A DNA stretch of 64,000 bases. Origin: JAOAPY01 sp041492185 (GTDB taxonomy: Bacteria > Acidobacteriota > Blastocatellia > Pyrinomonadales > Pyrinomonadaceae). The stretch spans positions 1-64,000 of the forward strand of contig JBGPWL010000016.1 in assembly GCA_041492185.1 (NCBI GenBank), given 5' to 3'. The translations under genes and the position numbers were made by a program. The stretch's first letter is position 1. Every line of letters begins with the position of its first letter. This document shows, in pieces, positions 9,201-16,685 of the stretch. Under the pieces are notes generated by a model. The model was not told where the DNA came from. It saw only the letters and a list, made by a program, of their open reading frames with translations, and ran no database searches.

Positions 9201-10134
9201 CGATCGGCGCGCGGCAACCGCGGGAGACGAGCGTGCTCGCGAGGAGCAGGAGATTGCGGCAGCGTCGACGCGACTCGAACAAGCGCGCGTGCGCGCGGAT
9301 CAGTTGTCGGCGGAACTGGCGGAACTGAATCGCGAGGCGGCGGCGGTACGTGACGGACGCGCCGCAGTTGAAGTGCAGCGAGCCGAAGCGCAAGCTCGAC
9401 TCTCGTTCGTGCACGAGAACTGCGCCGCCGAACTGAATCAATCGCTCGAGGAGCTAACGCGCGAACATACAGTTGAAGATGAATTCGATCTCGAAGCCGG
9501 GCACGCGCGCGTCGAAGAGTGGCGCGCTCGACTCGAAGGCTTTGGCGCAGTCAACATGATGGCGCTTGAAGAGTTGTCGGAATCCGAAGAGCGTTTGCTG
9601 TTCCTGACTGCGCAACGGCAGGACATTGTTGACAGCATGCATTCCACGGAAGAAGCACTGCGTGAAATCAAGCGTCGCTCGCGCGAGCGGTTCCGCCACG
9701 CCTTCGAACAAATCAATCGAAACTTTGGCGAACTGTTCCAGGAATTGTTTGGCGGGGGCCGCGGCGAGATGAGTTTAATAGACGCTGACGACGTGCTCGA
9801 ATCGGGCATCGATGTCATTGCCCAACCGCCCGGCAAGCGACTGCAAAACGTGCTGCTGCTTTCGGGCGGCGAAAAGGCGATGGCCGCGCTCGCGCTCGTG
9901 CTCGGCATCTTTCACTATCGCCCGGCGCCGTTTTGCTTGCTCGACGAAGTCGACGCGCCGCTTGACGAAGCGAACATTGGGCGCTTTACTACTAAGGTCG
10001 TACAGATGTCCGCGAACACGCAGTTCATTGTCATCACGCATAACAAGCGGACGATGGAGATGGCGCGCGCGCTTTATGGCGTGACCATGGAAGAAGTGGG
10101 CGTCTCGAAACTCGTCTCGGTTAGATTTGAGTGA
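6283..10134 (+). CDS. smc: Chromosome segregation protein SMC
   Basis: SMC is the ATPase core of the condensin-like complex that organises and segregates the chromosome. Walker A GPNGCGKS is at residues 33-40. Two long coiled-coil arms rich in Glu, Arg and Ala flank a hinge at about 590-760 (LEELDARRAYYSSAVQF onwards). The C-terminal head carries the signature LSGGEKAMAALAL and Walker B FCLLDEVDAPLDEAN. At 1283 residues it is about 80-100 longer than usual SMC (about 1180). The excess maps to residues of about 88-170, an acidic, low-complexity stretch placed inside the N-terminal head between VVMHL and the conserved VSVTRRLYRSGESEYLLN segment. The next gene overlaps the stop by four bases. 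Confidence 0.96.
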   Translation: MFKLQRLEITGFKSFADYTEIIFTGDGITAVVGPNGCGKSNVADAIAWVLGEQRPKYLRGGDMKDVIFQGSRNRPPSGMAEVVMHLVRDENVEHEPDIEDIDSTLEAIDQHTVNFDEVRTEESGVELVAQETAESTADASAIPEVAAGETTDAPVANRKQTPKRHWRRRNLALEFAPGEAVSVTRRLYRSGESEYLLNDRPCRLRDIQDLFSGTGLSGGHYAIIEQGRIGQILSAKPMDRRTIIEEAAGITKFRVRQRATEARLESARTNLSRISDIIAEIDRQVNSLRRQAAKARRYHVLREQLRELLRSVYVADDRKLTGLLEQTQTQLEEVSRKERALAEELAQREEESRNATHEARRFEDELADARAVVAEAALQRDRQVRERAYQEEQIVELEKRRAEVQAEIETLSARLVRVDAELETLREQDATMREESEASALALSTAEQAYAEKLATAANAEADIERARTDLLTHTAIAERLREIAHQLKGTLERLALQAEGLGREGERAAAQHDERKAEADKLGAEILVAREHITGLNSERETAVDAVVQGHERVSDTDAELTRVRDEYSRTRHRLESLEELDARRAYYSSAVQFIFSETETPRDFHFIGTLADALNVDAKWERAVEGVFGSSLQSIVVPTPEDAVRAARWLRESNAGRASFLVAGLHGASDEAGVAAAFRIEERAPATISYADDELENLRVGDLLGAPRELLAVLNRTLAPKMNARLALSLDDAMTKSLADGEIYVTLNGDWVATGQLVNAGDARALEEGAGLLAFKRELRELEGRAETLKAELNRAEQAVKEARARLVGLEDAVVLLNEAIGREERLAIARELAATGLAQEIERAERHVRIVTDDTARLEAERSEVEERRQKALTDAESAEAARLAATETVTRASALLMEARRDAEIKNEGLGEQRAAAAAAAERRRATAGELRRMEAERADLSARIDRHSRELVEMTGRIEELRQSIAEIDRRAATAGDERAREEQEIAAASTRLEQARVRADQLSAELAELNREAAAVRDGRAAVEVQRAEAQARLSFVHENCAAELNQSLEELTREHTVEDEFDLEAGHARVEEWRARLEGFGAVNMMALEELSESEERLLFLTAQRQDIVDSMHSTEEALREIKRRSRERFRHAFEQINRNFGELFQELFGGGRGEMSLIDADDVLESGIDVIAQPPGKRLQNVLLLSGGEKAMAALALVLGIFHYRPAPFCLLDEVDAPLDEANIGRFTTKVVQMSANTQFIVITHNKRTMEMARALYGVTMEEVGVSKLVSVRFE

Positions 10135-10874
10135 GCAAAACGCGAGTAACATTTCGGCAAGCACTGACCGCCGCGCTCCTGATTTTGGGCGCGGCGATTT
10201 TGACTGCGGCGCAAGAGAAGAAGGCAAACCCTAAACTGCCTGCTGCTCAAAATGAATCCGCCGCCAATGAACAACCCGCCGAATTGCAGAGCCAGAAGAC
10301 AGAACCAGTCAGGTACTCGTACGAGTTCACGCAGCCGCAATTCTACGTGCGACATATTTTGATCGAGCACGACGCAACGGGTCACGGCAAGATCACCTTC
10401 GAACGTCTTAACGAAGAGATTCCAATTACCGAGCCGTTGGAATTGTCCCCTGTCGCGCTGGGACGGATTCTGGGATTATGGAATGCGTTGCAGTTTCTCG
10501 ACTCAAAAGAAAATTATCAGTCGGACAGATCGTTTGCGCATCTCGGCACCATGCGTTTAGTGATGGAGCAGGGCACGCGAAAGCGCGCGGCGGAATTCAA
10601 CTGGACCCATAACAAAGATGCGTTTGCGCTGGTGAATGAATACCGGCACGCAGCGGATCAGGCCATCTTTGTTTTCGACATGTCGATCGCGCGCGAGAAC
10701 CAGCCGCTTAATGCTCCGAAGCTGATGGAACTACTTGAGGGTCTCTTGAACCGCAACGAGCTTTCCGATCCACACCAACTCGTGCCGCTCCTGCGCGACA
10801 TCACGACGGACGAACACCTGCCTCTAATCGCCCGCAACCACGCCGGGCGCTTGCTGAAGAAAATTGAGAAGTAG
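10131..10874 (+). CDS. Secreted protein of unknown function
   Basis: The 247-residue protein starts at GTG 10131, overlapping the smc stop codon (GTGA), so it is probably translated with smc. An N-terminal signal peptide is clear: basic start, then LTAALLILGAAILTAAQ with cleavage likely after about residue 27. The mature part contains a conserved-looking block around YEFTQPQFYVRHILIEHDATG and HGKITFERLNEEIPITEP, and it seems to be a compact mixed alpha/beta domain. I know similar proteins only as uncharacterised acidobacterial exported proteins. The coupling to smc may be positional rather than functional. Confidence 0.75.
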   Translation: MSKTRVTFRQALTAALLILGAAILTAAQEKKANPKLPAAQNESAANEQPAELQSQKTEPVRYSYEFTQPQFYVRHILIEHDATGHGKITFERLNEEIPITEPLELSPVALGRILGLWNALQFLDSKENYQSDRSFAHLGTMRLVMEQGTRKRAAEFNWTHNKDAFALVNEYRHAADQAIFVFDMSIARENQPLNAPKLMELLEGLLNRNELSDPHQLVPLLRDITTDEHLPLIARNHAGRLLKKIEK

Positions 10875-11139
10875 CCACGACCGCCGTCACTCTTTGCTCC
10901 TTGCCCTTTGCCCCTTGCCCTTAGCTCTTTGCCCCAGGCGGCTTTCCCGAAGGGTTACTAGACCGGCCCTTTGAGGCCGGGGAGTGATGCGCAATAAAAT
11001 CGTTCAGCCCGTTTCAACGGGCTTACCTCATGGAGGCTTTAGCCAATGCAAGCACATCTATTTGGAGATCAATCTCCACCTCACCTGACATGTGAAGGAG
11101 AGTCTGCCGGTGCGAATTTCGATTGCGGATTTTCCGAAC
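10875..11139. repeat. Intergenic repeat region with REP-like hairpins
   Basis: There is no gene here. After the stop comes a low-complexity run of TTGC-CCT type words (10892-10937). Palindromes follow: CCGGCC/GGCCGG at 10963-10980 and AGCCCGTT/AACGGGCT at 11006-11023 with a two-base loop. These resemble REP-like elements. They lie between convergent genes and may also act as terminators. Confidence 0.6.
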
Positions 11140-12279
11140 TCAACTAAGGCTTTCGTTTCCCAGCTTGCAAAACTCGACGGCACGATTCTCGGCCCAGAAG
11201 CGATCTTCGCTTTGTGAGTCGTCAGTCTCAAACGGTGAACCGTTATCGCGAAGCTGATCAGATCGCGAAGAAGTGCGGGCGATGAAGGCGACGTGGCCGC
11301 CTTGTTCAGGCGCGACGAGCAGCACGTAAGGGTTGGCTGCGACTGACGGATGTCGCAGCGGCGCAAATGGAATGAAGGGGTCGTCCTGCGCGTGAATGAT
11401 CAAGGTTGGGATGCGGATGCGATGGAGCAAAGGAAGCGAGCTGGCCTTTTCGTAATAATCATCGGCGCCACTGAAACCGTGGGCCAGCGAGGTGAAGCGA
11501 TCGTCGAATTCCCGAATCGAGCGCACCAAATGAAGTTCGCTGACGTCGTAAAGGTCGGGATAGAGTTTCTTCTTAATGTGCATGCGCTTGCGCAGTCGGC
11601 GCAGAAAATCTCTCTGATAAAGCCAATTCGAGCGCTGCGTGATCACGTCCGCGCTGGCGCTGAGATCAACGGAAGGCGAAACCGCGCACACACCGCAAAC
11701 TTCTGAAGGCGCGTCGTCGCCGTATTCACCGGCCAGTTTCAAGACCAGATTCCCACCGAGTGAAAAGCCAATCAGAAACAGTCGCGATAGACCATCGCGC
11801 TCGATCAATTCGCTGACCACGGCGCGGAGGTCTTCGCTTAGTCCGCCGTGATAAAGCGTCGGCGTCAGATGCTCAGTCCCGCCGCAGTTGCGCAGGTTCA
11901 CGCGTACGATATTAAAGCCCGCGGGAAACGCTTTCTCCGCAACCGCGAGCATGTAAACTGACGAAGTCGAACCTTCGATTCCGTGCCAGAGGATTATTGT
12001 CGGGTGTTCCCGCGCGTCGGATTGCCAGCGACAATGAGCAAGCACTTTGACATCGGGCGCCAGTTCAAACAGCCGCGCCTCGTCGCTTGGGTTCTGACGA
12101 AAGCGACGCGGCCACGCGTAAGCGGCAAGCGTTTGAGCATGACCGCCAGTGAAAAGCGGATGCGGCTGGAAAGGCTTGGCGGCAAAGGCGCGCTCCACTT
12201 GCGACAAAAACTTCCGCGCGGCTTGCTCGGTTATTCTGTTTTGCGTGCGTTGCTCTACAACTTCCGTGTCCAGCCCCAT
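11140..12279 (-). CDS. Alpha/beta-fold hydrolase, YheT family
   Basis: The protein is a serine hydrolase related to E. coli YheT and plant EMB8; the substrate is unknown, with esterase activity likely. The family N-terminus PHPLFTGGHAQTLAAYAWP is present, with the oxyanion region ILWHGIEGSTSSVYM. The nucleophile elbow is GFSLGGN, the acid is in HAQDDPFIPF, and the catalytic histidine is in GGHVAFI. Several in-frame starts exist. I chose ATG 12279 (379 residues) because a TATAAT sequence at 12326-12331 reads toward it and would lie inside or over longer versions (12327 or 12438), and because the homology begins about 35 residues later. The gene is divergent from the next one. Confidence 0.85.
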   Translation of the reverse strand: MGLDTEVVEQRTQNRITEQAARKFLSQVERAFAAKPFQPHPLFTGGHAQTLAAYAWPRRFRQNPSDEARLFELAPDVKVLAHCRWQSDAREHPTIILWHGIEGSTSSVYMLAVAEKAFPAGFNIVRVNLRNCGGTEHLTPTLYHGGLSEDLRAVVSELIERDGLSRLFLIGFSLGGNLVLKLAGEYGDDAPSEVCGVCAVSPSVDLSASADVITQRSNWLYQRDFLRRLRKRMHIKKKLYPDLYDVSELHLVRSIREFDDRFTSLAHGFSGADDYYEKASSLPLLHRIRIPTLIIHAQDDPFIPFAPLRHPSVAANPYVLLVAPEQGGHVAFIARTSSRSDQLRDNGSPFETDDSQSEDRFWAENRAVEFCKLGNESLS

Positions 12280-12416
12280 CTTGTTCTTATTGCGCCCCGG
12301 AGAAATCTGAGATTGCAGCGGCTGCATTATACAGGAAAAGAGTTGTGAGCGATGGAGTGTTGGGTAATCCGTGAGAGAATGGGGCCTCGCGTCACTCTCC
12401 GTCGTATTGGAAAGAG

Positions 12417-12992
12417 ATGGTTGCACGTAACCAAGCAAGAACGAAACGCGATCTGATTATCGAAGTTTGGGAGAGCCTCGATTGCGAATCAGTCGGCGCG
12501 CGAGAGCTCGAAGAGATCCAACGCGCGGTCAGCAAAAAGTTCGGCGCAGGCGCGGTGGAGAGTCCCGCGTCGATCGCGCGCACGCTCGCGGATGAAGGAG
12601 CCGCACTGCGCCATCCGGAAGTGATGGAATGTGATGCCCGGTGGCGGGAGCAGAATTCTCATGAGCTATTGTTTCAGGAGACGCTTAACTTTGACGGGCT
12701 GACCGAGAGTGTTGCGTCGATCCAGAGACTCGAAAGACTGAGAATGGAGTTCGGTCATGCTTCAAATCATGAAGGGCTGCGCCGGCTGACTGAAGCCGTG
12801 CAAAGCAGCAAAGAAGAGTGTCGGCTGTTGGCGAAGAGTCCAATCGTTGAAGCAGGGAAGCGCGCCGAAGCGAGTGAGATCGCCCAGTGGCTTGGCGTCT
12901 GGCTCAAGCAGCCCGAGATTTTCGCGGACTGGATCGAGCTGCGAAAACGCTCAGGCGAATTTGTCGAAAGGTTCGGCGACACGTTTTCATAA
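12417..12992 (+). CDS. Unknown helical protein
   Basis: I do not recognise this 191-residue, soluble, mainly helical protein. It starts at ATG 12417 just after GGAAAGAG. The first 70 residues (RDLIIEVWESLDCESVGARELEEIQ) look like a small helix-turn-helix-like or helical bundle unit, and the C-terminal half contains SEIAQWLGVWLKQPEIFADWIE. There is no membrane segment, no cysteine cluster and no recognisable catalytic motif. It is divergent from the YheT-type hydrolase and followed by a palindromic repeat. Confidence 0.7.
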   Translation: MVARNQARTKRDLIIEVWESLDCESVGARELEEIQRAVSKKFGAGAVESPASIARTLADEGAALRHPEVMECDARWREQNSHELLFQETLNFDGLTESVASIQRLERLRMEFGHASNHEGLRRLTEAVQSSKEECRLLAKSPIVEAGKRAEASEIAQWLGVWLKQPEIFADWIELRKRSGEFVERFGDTFS

Positions 12993-12997
12993 ACAAG

Positions 12998-13094
12998 TCC
13001 GACAAACTTCACAGTTTGTCGTGGCGGCGGAAGGAAGTCGGGTGCGGAAACCCCGACAGACTGAGGTTTGTCGAACATCTTTTTGGAACTTTCC
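12998..13094. repeat. Palindromic intergenic repeat
   Basis: A perfect hairpin CGACAAACT/AGTTTGTCG (13000-13021, loop TCAC) is followed by an imperfect related hairpin around CCCGACAGACTGAGGTTTGTCG at 13052-13073. This looks like a dispersed mobile palindrome rather than a terminator, since no T-run follows. Confidence 0.55.
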
Positions 13095-13145
13095 ATGACG
13101 CTCAGCTGAATTAACAATGACACCCGGTGGCCGAAGAAACAACGG

Positions 13146-13763
13146 ATGACAACGCCAGACTCCCAAACGGACGCTAAACTGCTCAGCTCGATGTTGGTTG
13201 GAGACGAGCAGGCTCTGGCGGCGTTGTACCGGCGGCGGCAGGGCAACGTTTATCGGTTTGCGTTGCAGATGAGCGGATCGCCGGCGCTCGCGGAAGATGT
13301 GACGCAAGAGGTGTTCATGGTTTTGCTGCGTGATGGTCACAATTTCGATCCGGCTCGTGGATCTTTGAATTCGTTTCTGCTGGGCGTGGCGCGCAATCAC
13401 GTCCTGCGACGACTGGAACGAGATCGGTTCTACGTTCCTATTGACGAAGATTCGGAGAATGATTCGGCAGCGAACGCTCTGTCGGCGACTGGCGACGGGC
13501 CGCTGGATGAGCTTTCGCGCAGCGAGCTGATCGAATCAGTCAGAAAAGCGGTGTTGAGTTTGCCGGCGCGCTATCGCGAGGTGGTGGTGCTTTGCGATTT
13601 GCAGGAGCTGAGTTACGCGGAGGCCGCGGAAGTATTAGGCTGCGCGGTCGGCACGGTGCGCTCACGACTGCACCGCGCGCGTGCGTTATTGATCGAAAAG
13701 CTCCGGCCCGCGCAGCAAGAGGACGGAATTGCTGACGTGAAATCAGCGAGGTGTTTCGCATGA
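13146..13763 (+). CDS. ECF-type RNA polymerase sigma factor
   Basis: This is a sigma-70 family factor of 205 residues. Region 2 (residues of about 25-90) includes FALQMSGSPALAEDVTQEVFM and the NSFLLGVARNHVLRRL segment. Region 4 (about 130-185) includes LPARYREVVVLCDLQELSYAEAA with the helix-turn-helix GCAVGTVRSRLHRAR that contacts the -35 element. The next gene overlaps its stop by four bases (ATGA) and encodes an anti-sigma-like protein. A TonB-domain protein follows, so the three form a regulatory operon. Confidence 0.93.
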   Translation: MTTPDSQTDAKLLSSMLVGDEQALAALYRRRQGNVYRFALQMSGSPALAEDVTQEVFMVLLRDGHNFDPARGSLNSFLLGVARNHVLRRLERDRFYVPIDEDSENDSAANALSATGDGPLDELSRSELIESVRKAVLSLPARYREVVVLCDLQELSYAEAAEVLGCAVGTVRSRLHRARALLIEKLRPAQQEDGIADVKSARCFA

Positions 13764-14524
13764 ACTGTGAAGAATTTCAAACAGTGGTGAGCGATCTGGC
13801 CCGCGAACAGATTATGGAAGTGCGCGCGCGCACTCATGCGCTCGTGCATAGCGCCGGCTGTGATGATTGTGCGCGGAGCCTGGCAGACGAGCGCAGCTTA
13901 AGCGTTGGTTTGCGATCTCTGGCGGAGCGAATGAAGTCGCTCGAAGCTGGGCCGCGCGTCGAAGCACAACTGCTCGCAAGTTTTCGAGATCGAAATGCTT
14001 TCAAGTCCGCGTTGGTTCGTTCGCATCGATGGCTTTACTGGGTTGGCGCCGCCGCGGCAGTTGTGCTGGTGGTGTTTGGAGTGGTTGCGATGCGTGGACG
14101 CGTCGCGCCCGCGGCGCAACCGTCTGACGAGAACGCAAAGGCCGGAGTTACAAAGCCACGAGCGACAACAGGTCCGTCTCCGTCGATCCTCGCGACGACA
14201 AGTGCGCCCGGGGAATCGTTGCCGAATCGACCGCCGAGCCGAACAACTGGCAGCGGCGCCAACCGTCGGCACAGCCCGTCAGTGCGATCGACCTTCACCG
14301 CCACGGGCGCAGATAGCGAAATTGCCACTGACTTTTTTCCCGTAGGTGATGGGAACACATTGAATCTGGAAGACGGCGGACAACTGGTGCGCGTGGAGTT
14401 GCCGCGTTCCGCCCTCGTGAGGTTTGGTTTGCCCGTGAACATCGAGCGGGGCAACGAACGAGTCAAAGCTGATGTGCTCTTTGGCGCTGACGGCCTGGCT
14501 CGTGCGATCCGTTTTGTGCAGTGA
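13760..14524 (+). CDS. Anti-sigma factor-like membrane protein
   Basis: The 254-residue protein starts at ATG 13760 inside the sigma factor stop. The N-terminal cytoplasmic part has the zinc-binding anti-sigma pattern H-x3-C-x2-C (HSAGCDDC, about residues 33-40). A single membrane segment lies near 98-115 (WVGAAAAVVLVVFGVVAM), and a Pro/Ser/Thr-rich periplasmic linker leads to a C-terminal domain ending in RFGLPVNIERGNERV. This layout fits a ZAS-domain anti-sigma that holds the preceding sigma at the membrane until an envelope signal arrives. The signal is unknown. Confidence 0.8.
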   Translation: MNCEEFQTVVSDLAREQIMEVRARTHALVHSAGCDDCARSLADERSLSVGLRSLAERMKSLEAGPRVEAQLLASFRDRNAFKSALVRSHRWLYWVGAAAAVVLVVFGVVAMRGRVAPAAQPSDENAKAGVTKPRATTGPSPSILATTSAPGESLPNRPPSRTTGSGANRRHSPSVRSTFTATGADSEIATDFFPVGDGNTLNLEDGGQLVRVELPRSALVRFGLPVNIERGNERVKADVLFGADGLARAIRFVQ

Positions 14525-14598
14525 ACTCAAGTTTCGTTTCGGTAAATGCGCGGTTAACATCCGGGCCTGGGCGCCCTTTGCAATGAAAGGAAGAGAAT

Positions 14599-15918
14599 AT
14601 GAAAAGAGAATGGAAGTTTTTTGCAGGAATCGTTTTCGTCGCTGTCATGCTGACGAGCGCCGTCTCCGTCTTCGGGCAGAAGAAGCAGACTCCGGCTGAG
14701 GGACCGATCGTCATCCAGCGTGAGAGAGTAATGCCGGGACAGGATGGTCCGCCGCCGGGTGACACTTTTACTTTTGTCTCATCGGAGATGAACTTTGACG
14801 GCAAGGTAGTCAAAGGCGCTCCCTATTCCGCGCAAGCCGTGACCGAGAGAACGCAGCTATTGGGCGATGGCAACCGCATAGTCAACAAGTCGACGGCGGC
14901 AATTTATCGGGACAGCGAAGGTCGCACTCGACGCGAACAAACACTGGGACCGATTGGGATGTTTGCGAACAGCGGCGAGGCGCCACAGATGATCTTTATC
15001 AACGATCCGGTGGCGGGCGTTAACTACTCGCTTGATTCGCGCACGCATGTGGCGCGCAAGATGGCGCCAATGAGCGTTGGATTCATATTTGATCGAAAGA
15101 TTCCTCCTCCAGCAGAAGGAGGCGCACCAAACGGAGCACCGTCGGCGGAAGGATCTGTGCGAACTGAACGGCGCGAGATGGTCTTCAAGGGCACGGCGCC
15201 GCCTGAGGGTCCTCCAGGTGAACCAATGGAAGGAGTGAGAATTCAAGGTGGTGACAATGTGGTGATGTTTAAGCGAAAGAGTACGATGGAGCACATGGTC
15301 AAGGAGTCGCTCGGTAAGCAAACGATCGAAGGTGTGGAAGCGAATGGAGTGCGATTTACCTTGACGATCCCGGCCGGTGAAATTGGGAACGAAAGACCAA
15401 TCGTGACTATTGAAGAGCGTTGGTACTCACCGGAGTTGGACGTGATGGTCATGACTCGACACAATGATCCACGCTTTGGCGAAACTGTTTATCGACTCAC
15501 CAACATCGATCGCAGCGAACCAACTCACTCTTTGTTCGAGGTTCCTGCGGATTACACTATCAAATCATCGGGCAAGGGCGTGGGCATGGGCATGGGCATG
15601 GGGATCGGTGCGGGCGTCGGTGTCGACCCCGGTTCAAGGGCCATATCCGGTGGCGTGCTGAATGCAAAAGCAGTGAGTCTGCCGGCTCCGGAGTATCCGG
15701 CTATCGCGAGACAAGCCCACGCGTCCGGCACTGTGAAAGTGGAGATCACGATTGACGAGGACGGCAATGTAACTTCGGCGCGGGCGGTGTCGGGTCATCC
15801 GCTGTTGCAGGCAGCATCGGTTGAGGCGGCTCGGCAGGCGAAGTTTTCGCCGACGAAACTTGAGGGCCAGCCGGTGAGGGTACAGGGCATCGTGACCTAC
15901 ACTTTCGTGTCCCAGTAG
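14599..15918 (+). CDS. Secreted protein with TonB C-terminal domain
   Basis: The protein has 439 residues, with an RBS GGAAGAG before ATG 14599. A signal peptide (FFAGIVFVAVMLTSAVSVFG) leads to a large middle region built of beta-rich segments. The last 85 residues (from about 360, PEYPAIARQAHASGTVKVEI) are a TonB C-terminal domain, which normally contacts outer-membrane receptors. There is no N-terminal membrane anchor of the classical TonB type. A Gly-Met run (GVGMGMGMGIGAGVGV) encoded at about 15576-15624 separates the two parts. It follows the sigma/anti-sigma pair and is probably part of, or a target of, that circuit. Confidence 0.82.
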   Translation: MKREWKFFAGIVFVAVMLTSAVSVFGQKKQTPAEGPIVIQRERVMPGQDGPPPGDTFTFVSSEMNFDGKVVKGAPYSAQAVTERTQLLGDGNRIVNKSTAAIYRDSEGRTRREQTLGPIGMFANSGEAPQMIFINDPVAGVNYSLDSRTHVARKMAPMSVGFIFDRKIPPPAEGGAPNGAPSAEGSVRTERREMVFKGTAPPEGPPGEPMEGVRIQGGDNVVMFKRKSTMEHMVKESLGKQTIEGVEANGVRFTLTIPAGEIGNERPIVTIEERWYSPELDVMVMTRHNDPRFGETVYRLTNIDRSEPTHSLFEVPADYTIKSSGKGVGMGMGMGIGAGVGVDPGSRAISGGVLNAKAVSLPAPEYPAIARQAHASGTVKVEITIDEDGNVTSARAVSGHPLLQAASVEAARQAKFSPTKLEGQPVRVQGIVTYTFVSQ

Positions 15919-15958
15919 GGCGCTCAAGTTTTTCCCGGTGCCTTTGGACAAAATGAAT

Positions 15959-15985
15959 GGGCCGTCAGAATGCTTCTGACGGCCC
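15959..15985. terminator. Strong hairpin after the TonB-domain gene
   Basis: A perfect 12-bp stem GGGCCGTCAGAA/TTCTGACGGCCC with loop TGC lies 40 bases after the stop. Only a weak T-rich tail follows, so this is a probable but not canonical terminator. Confidence 0.55.
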
Positions 15986-16027
15986 GTTCAGCATTTGCAA
16001 CCGCAACAAAGACCAAATGGCCCGGTG

Positions 16028-16036
16028 TGTTATAAT
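16028..16036 (+). promoter_or_regulatory. Extended -10 promoter of the first Uma2 gene
   Basis: TGTTATAAT fits the extended -10 consensus TGnTATAAT, 30 bases before ATG 16067. No good -35 is seen, as expected for extended -10 promoters. The second Uma2 gene has the same element. Confidence 0.6.
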
Positions 16037-16066
16037 CACCGCAATCTTTCAATGGAGTCTTAGCTC

Positions 16067-16621
16067 ATGTCCACTCATGTCGAACCACTGCTGACCAACG
16101 CGGACCTCGAATGCCTGCCAGACGACGGCAATCGCTACGAATTAATTGGAGGAGAACTCTACGTGTCGACCGCACCCGACTTGATTCATCAACGCACAGT
16201 CGGAAACATCCACTTTGCTTTCGCTAAATACCTGGAGCAGAATCCGATCGGGGAAATCATCCTCGGACCTGGCGTGATCCTAAGCGATTACGACGGTGTG
16301 ATTCCTGATCTCGTTTACTTGAGCAACGAGCGTCGTGATGAGATCGCGACCGGCGAGCGTATCTACGGCGCGCCGACTCTCGCGATCGAGATTCTTTCGC
16401 CCGGAAATCAGAACCGAGAGCGGGACCGCAAGTTGAAGCTCCAGCTGTATTCAAAGTTTTGTGTCGAGGAATATTGGATCGTGGACCCGCGAGCGCGAGC
16501 CATTGAAGTCTATCGACGTGACGGTGAAACGCTGAAACTCTTTACCACATTTGTCAGCGACGAAACGATTACTACACCGCTGCTGCAAGGATTTGCCTCC
16601 GCGGTAATGAGCTTTTTCTGA
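16067..16621 (+). CDS. Uma2 family putative endonuclease (DUF820)
   Basis: This 184-residue protein belongs to the Uma2/DUF820 family, which has a PD-(D/E)xK nuclease-like fold. The visible core is VIPDLVYLS (D about 84), LAIEILSPGNQNRERDRKL (E about 105) and the C-terminal EEYWIVDPRARAIEVYR. The family is often present in many copies per genome, and its biological role is unknown. ATG 16067 follows GGAG at suitable spacing. The gene appears monocistronic, with its own extended -10 promoter. A diverged paralogue is encoded at 23927. Confidence 0.88.
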   Translation: MSTHVEPLLTNADLECLPDDGNRYELIGGELYVSTAPDLIHQRTVGNIHFAFAKYLEQNPIGEIILGPGVILSDYDGVIPDLVYLSNERRDEIATGERIYGAPTLAIEILSPGNQNRERDRKLKLQLYSKFCVEEYWIVDPRARAIEVYRRDGETLKLFTTFVSDETITTPLLQGFASAVMSFF

Positions 16622-16685
16622 TTGCTAATCCAATCCAAAGCGCCGTCGCCGCTGAGTTCTACGGGGCGCACTCCAAAGATCGCTG

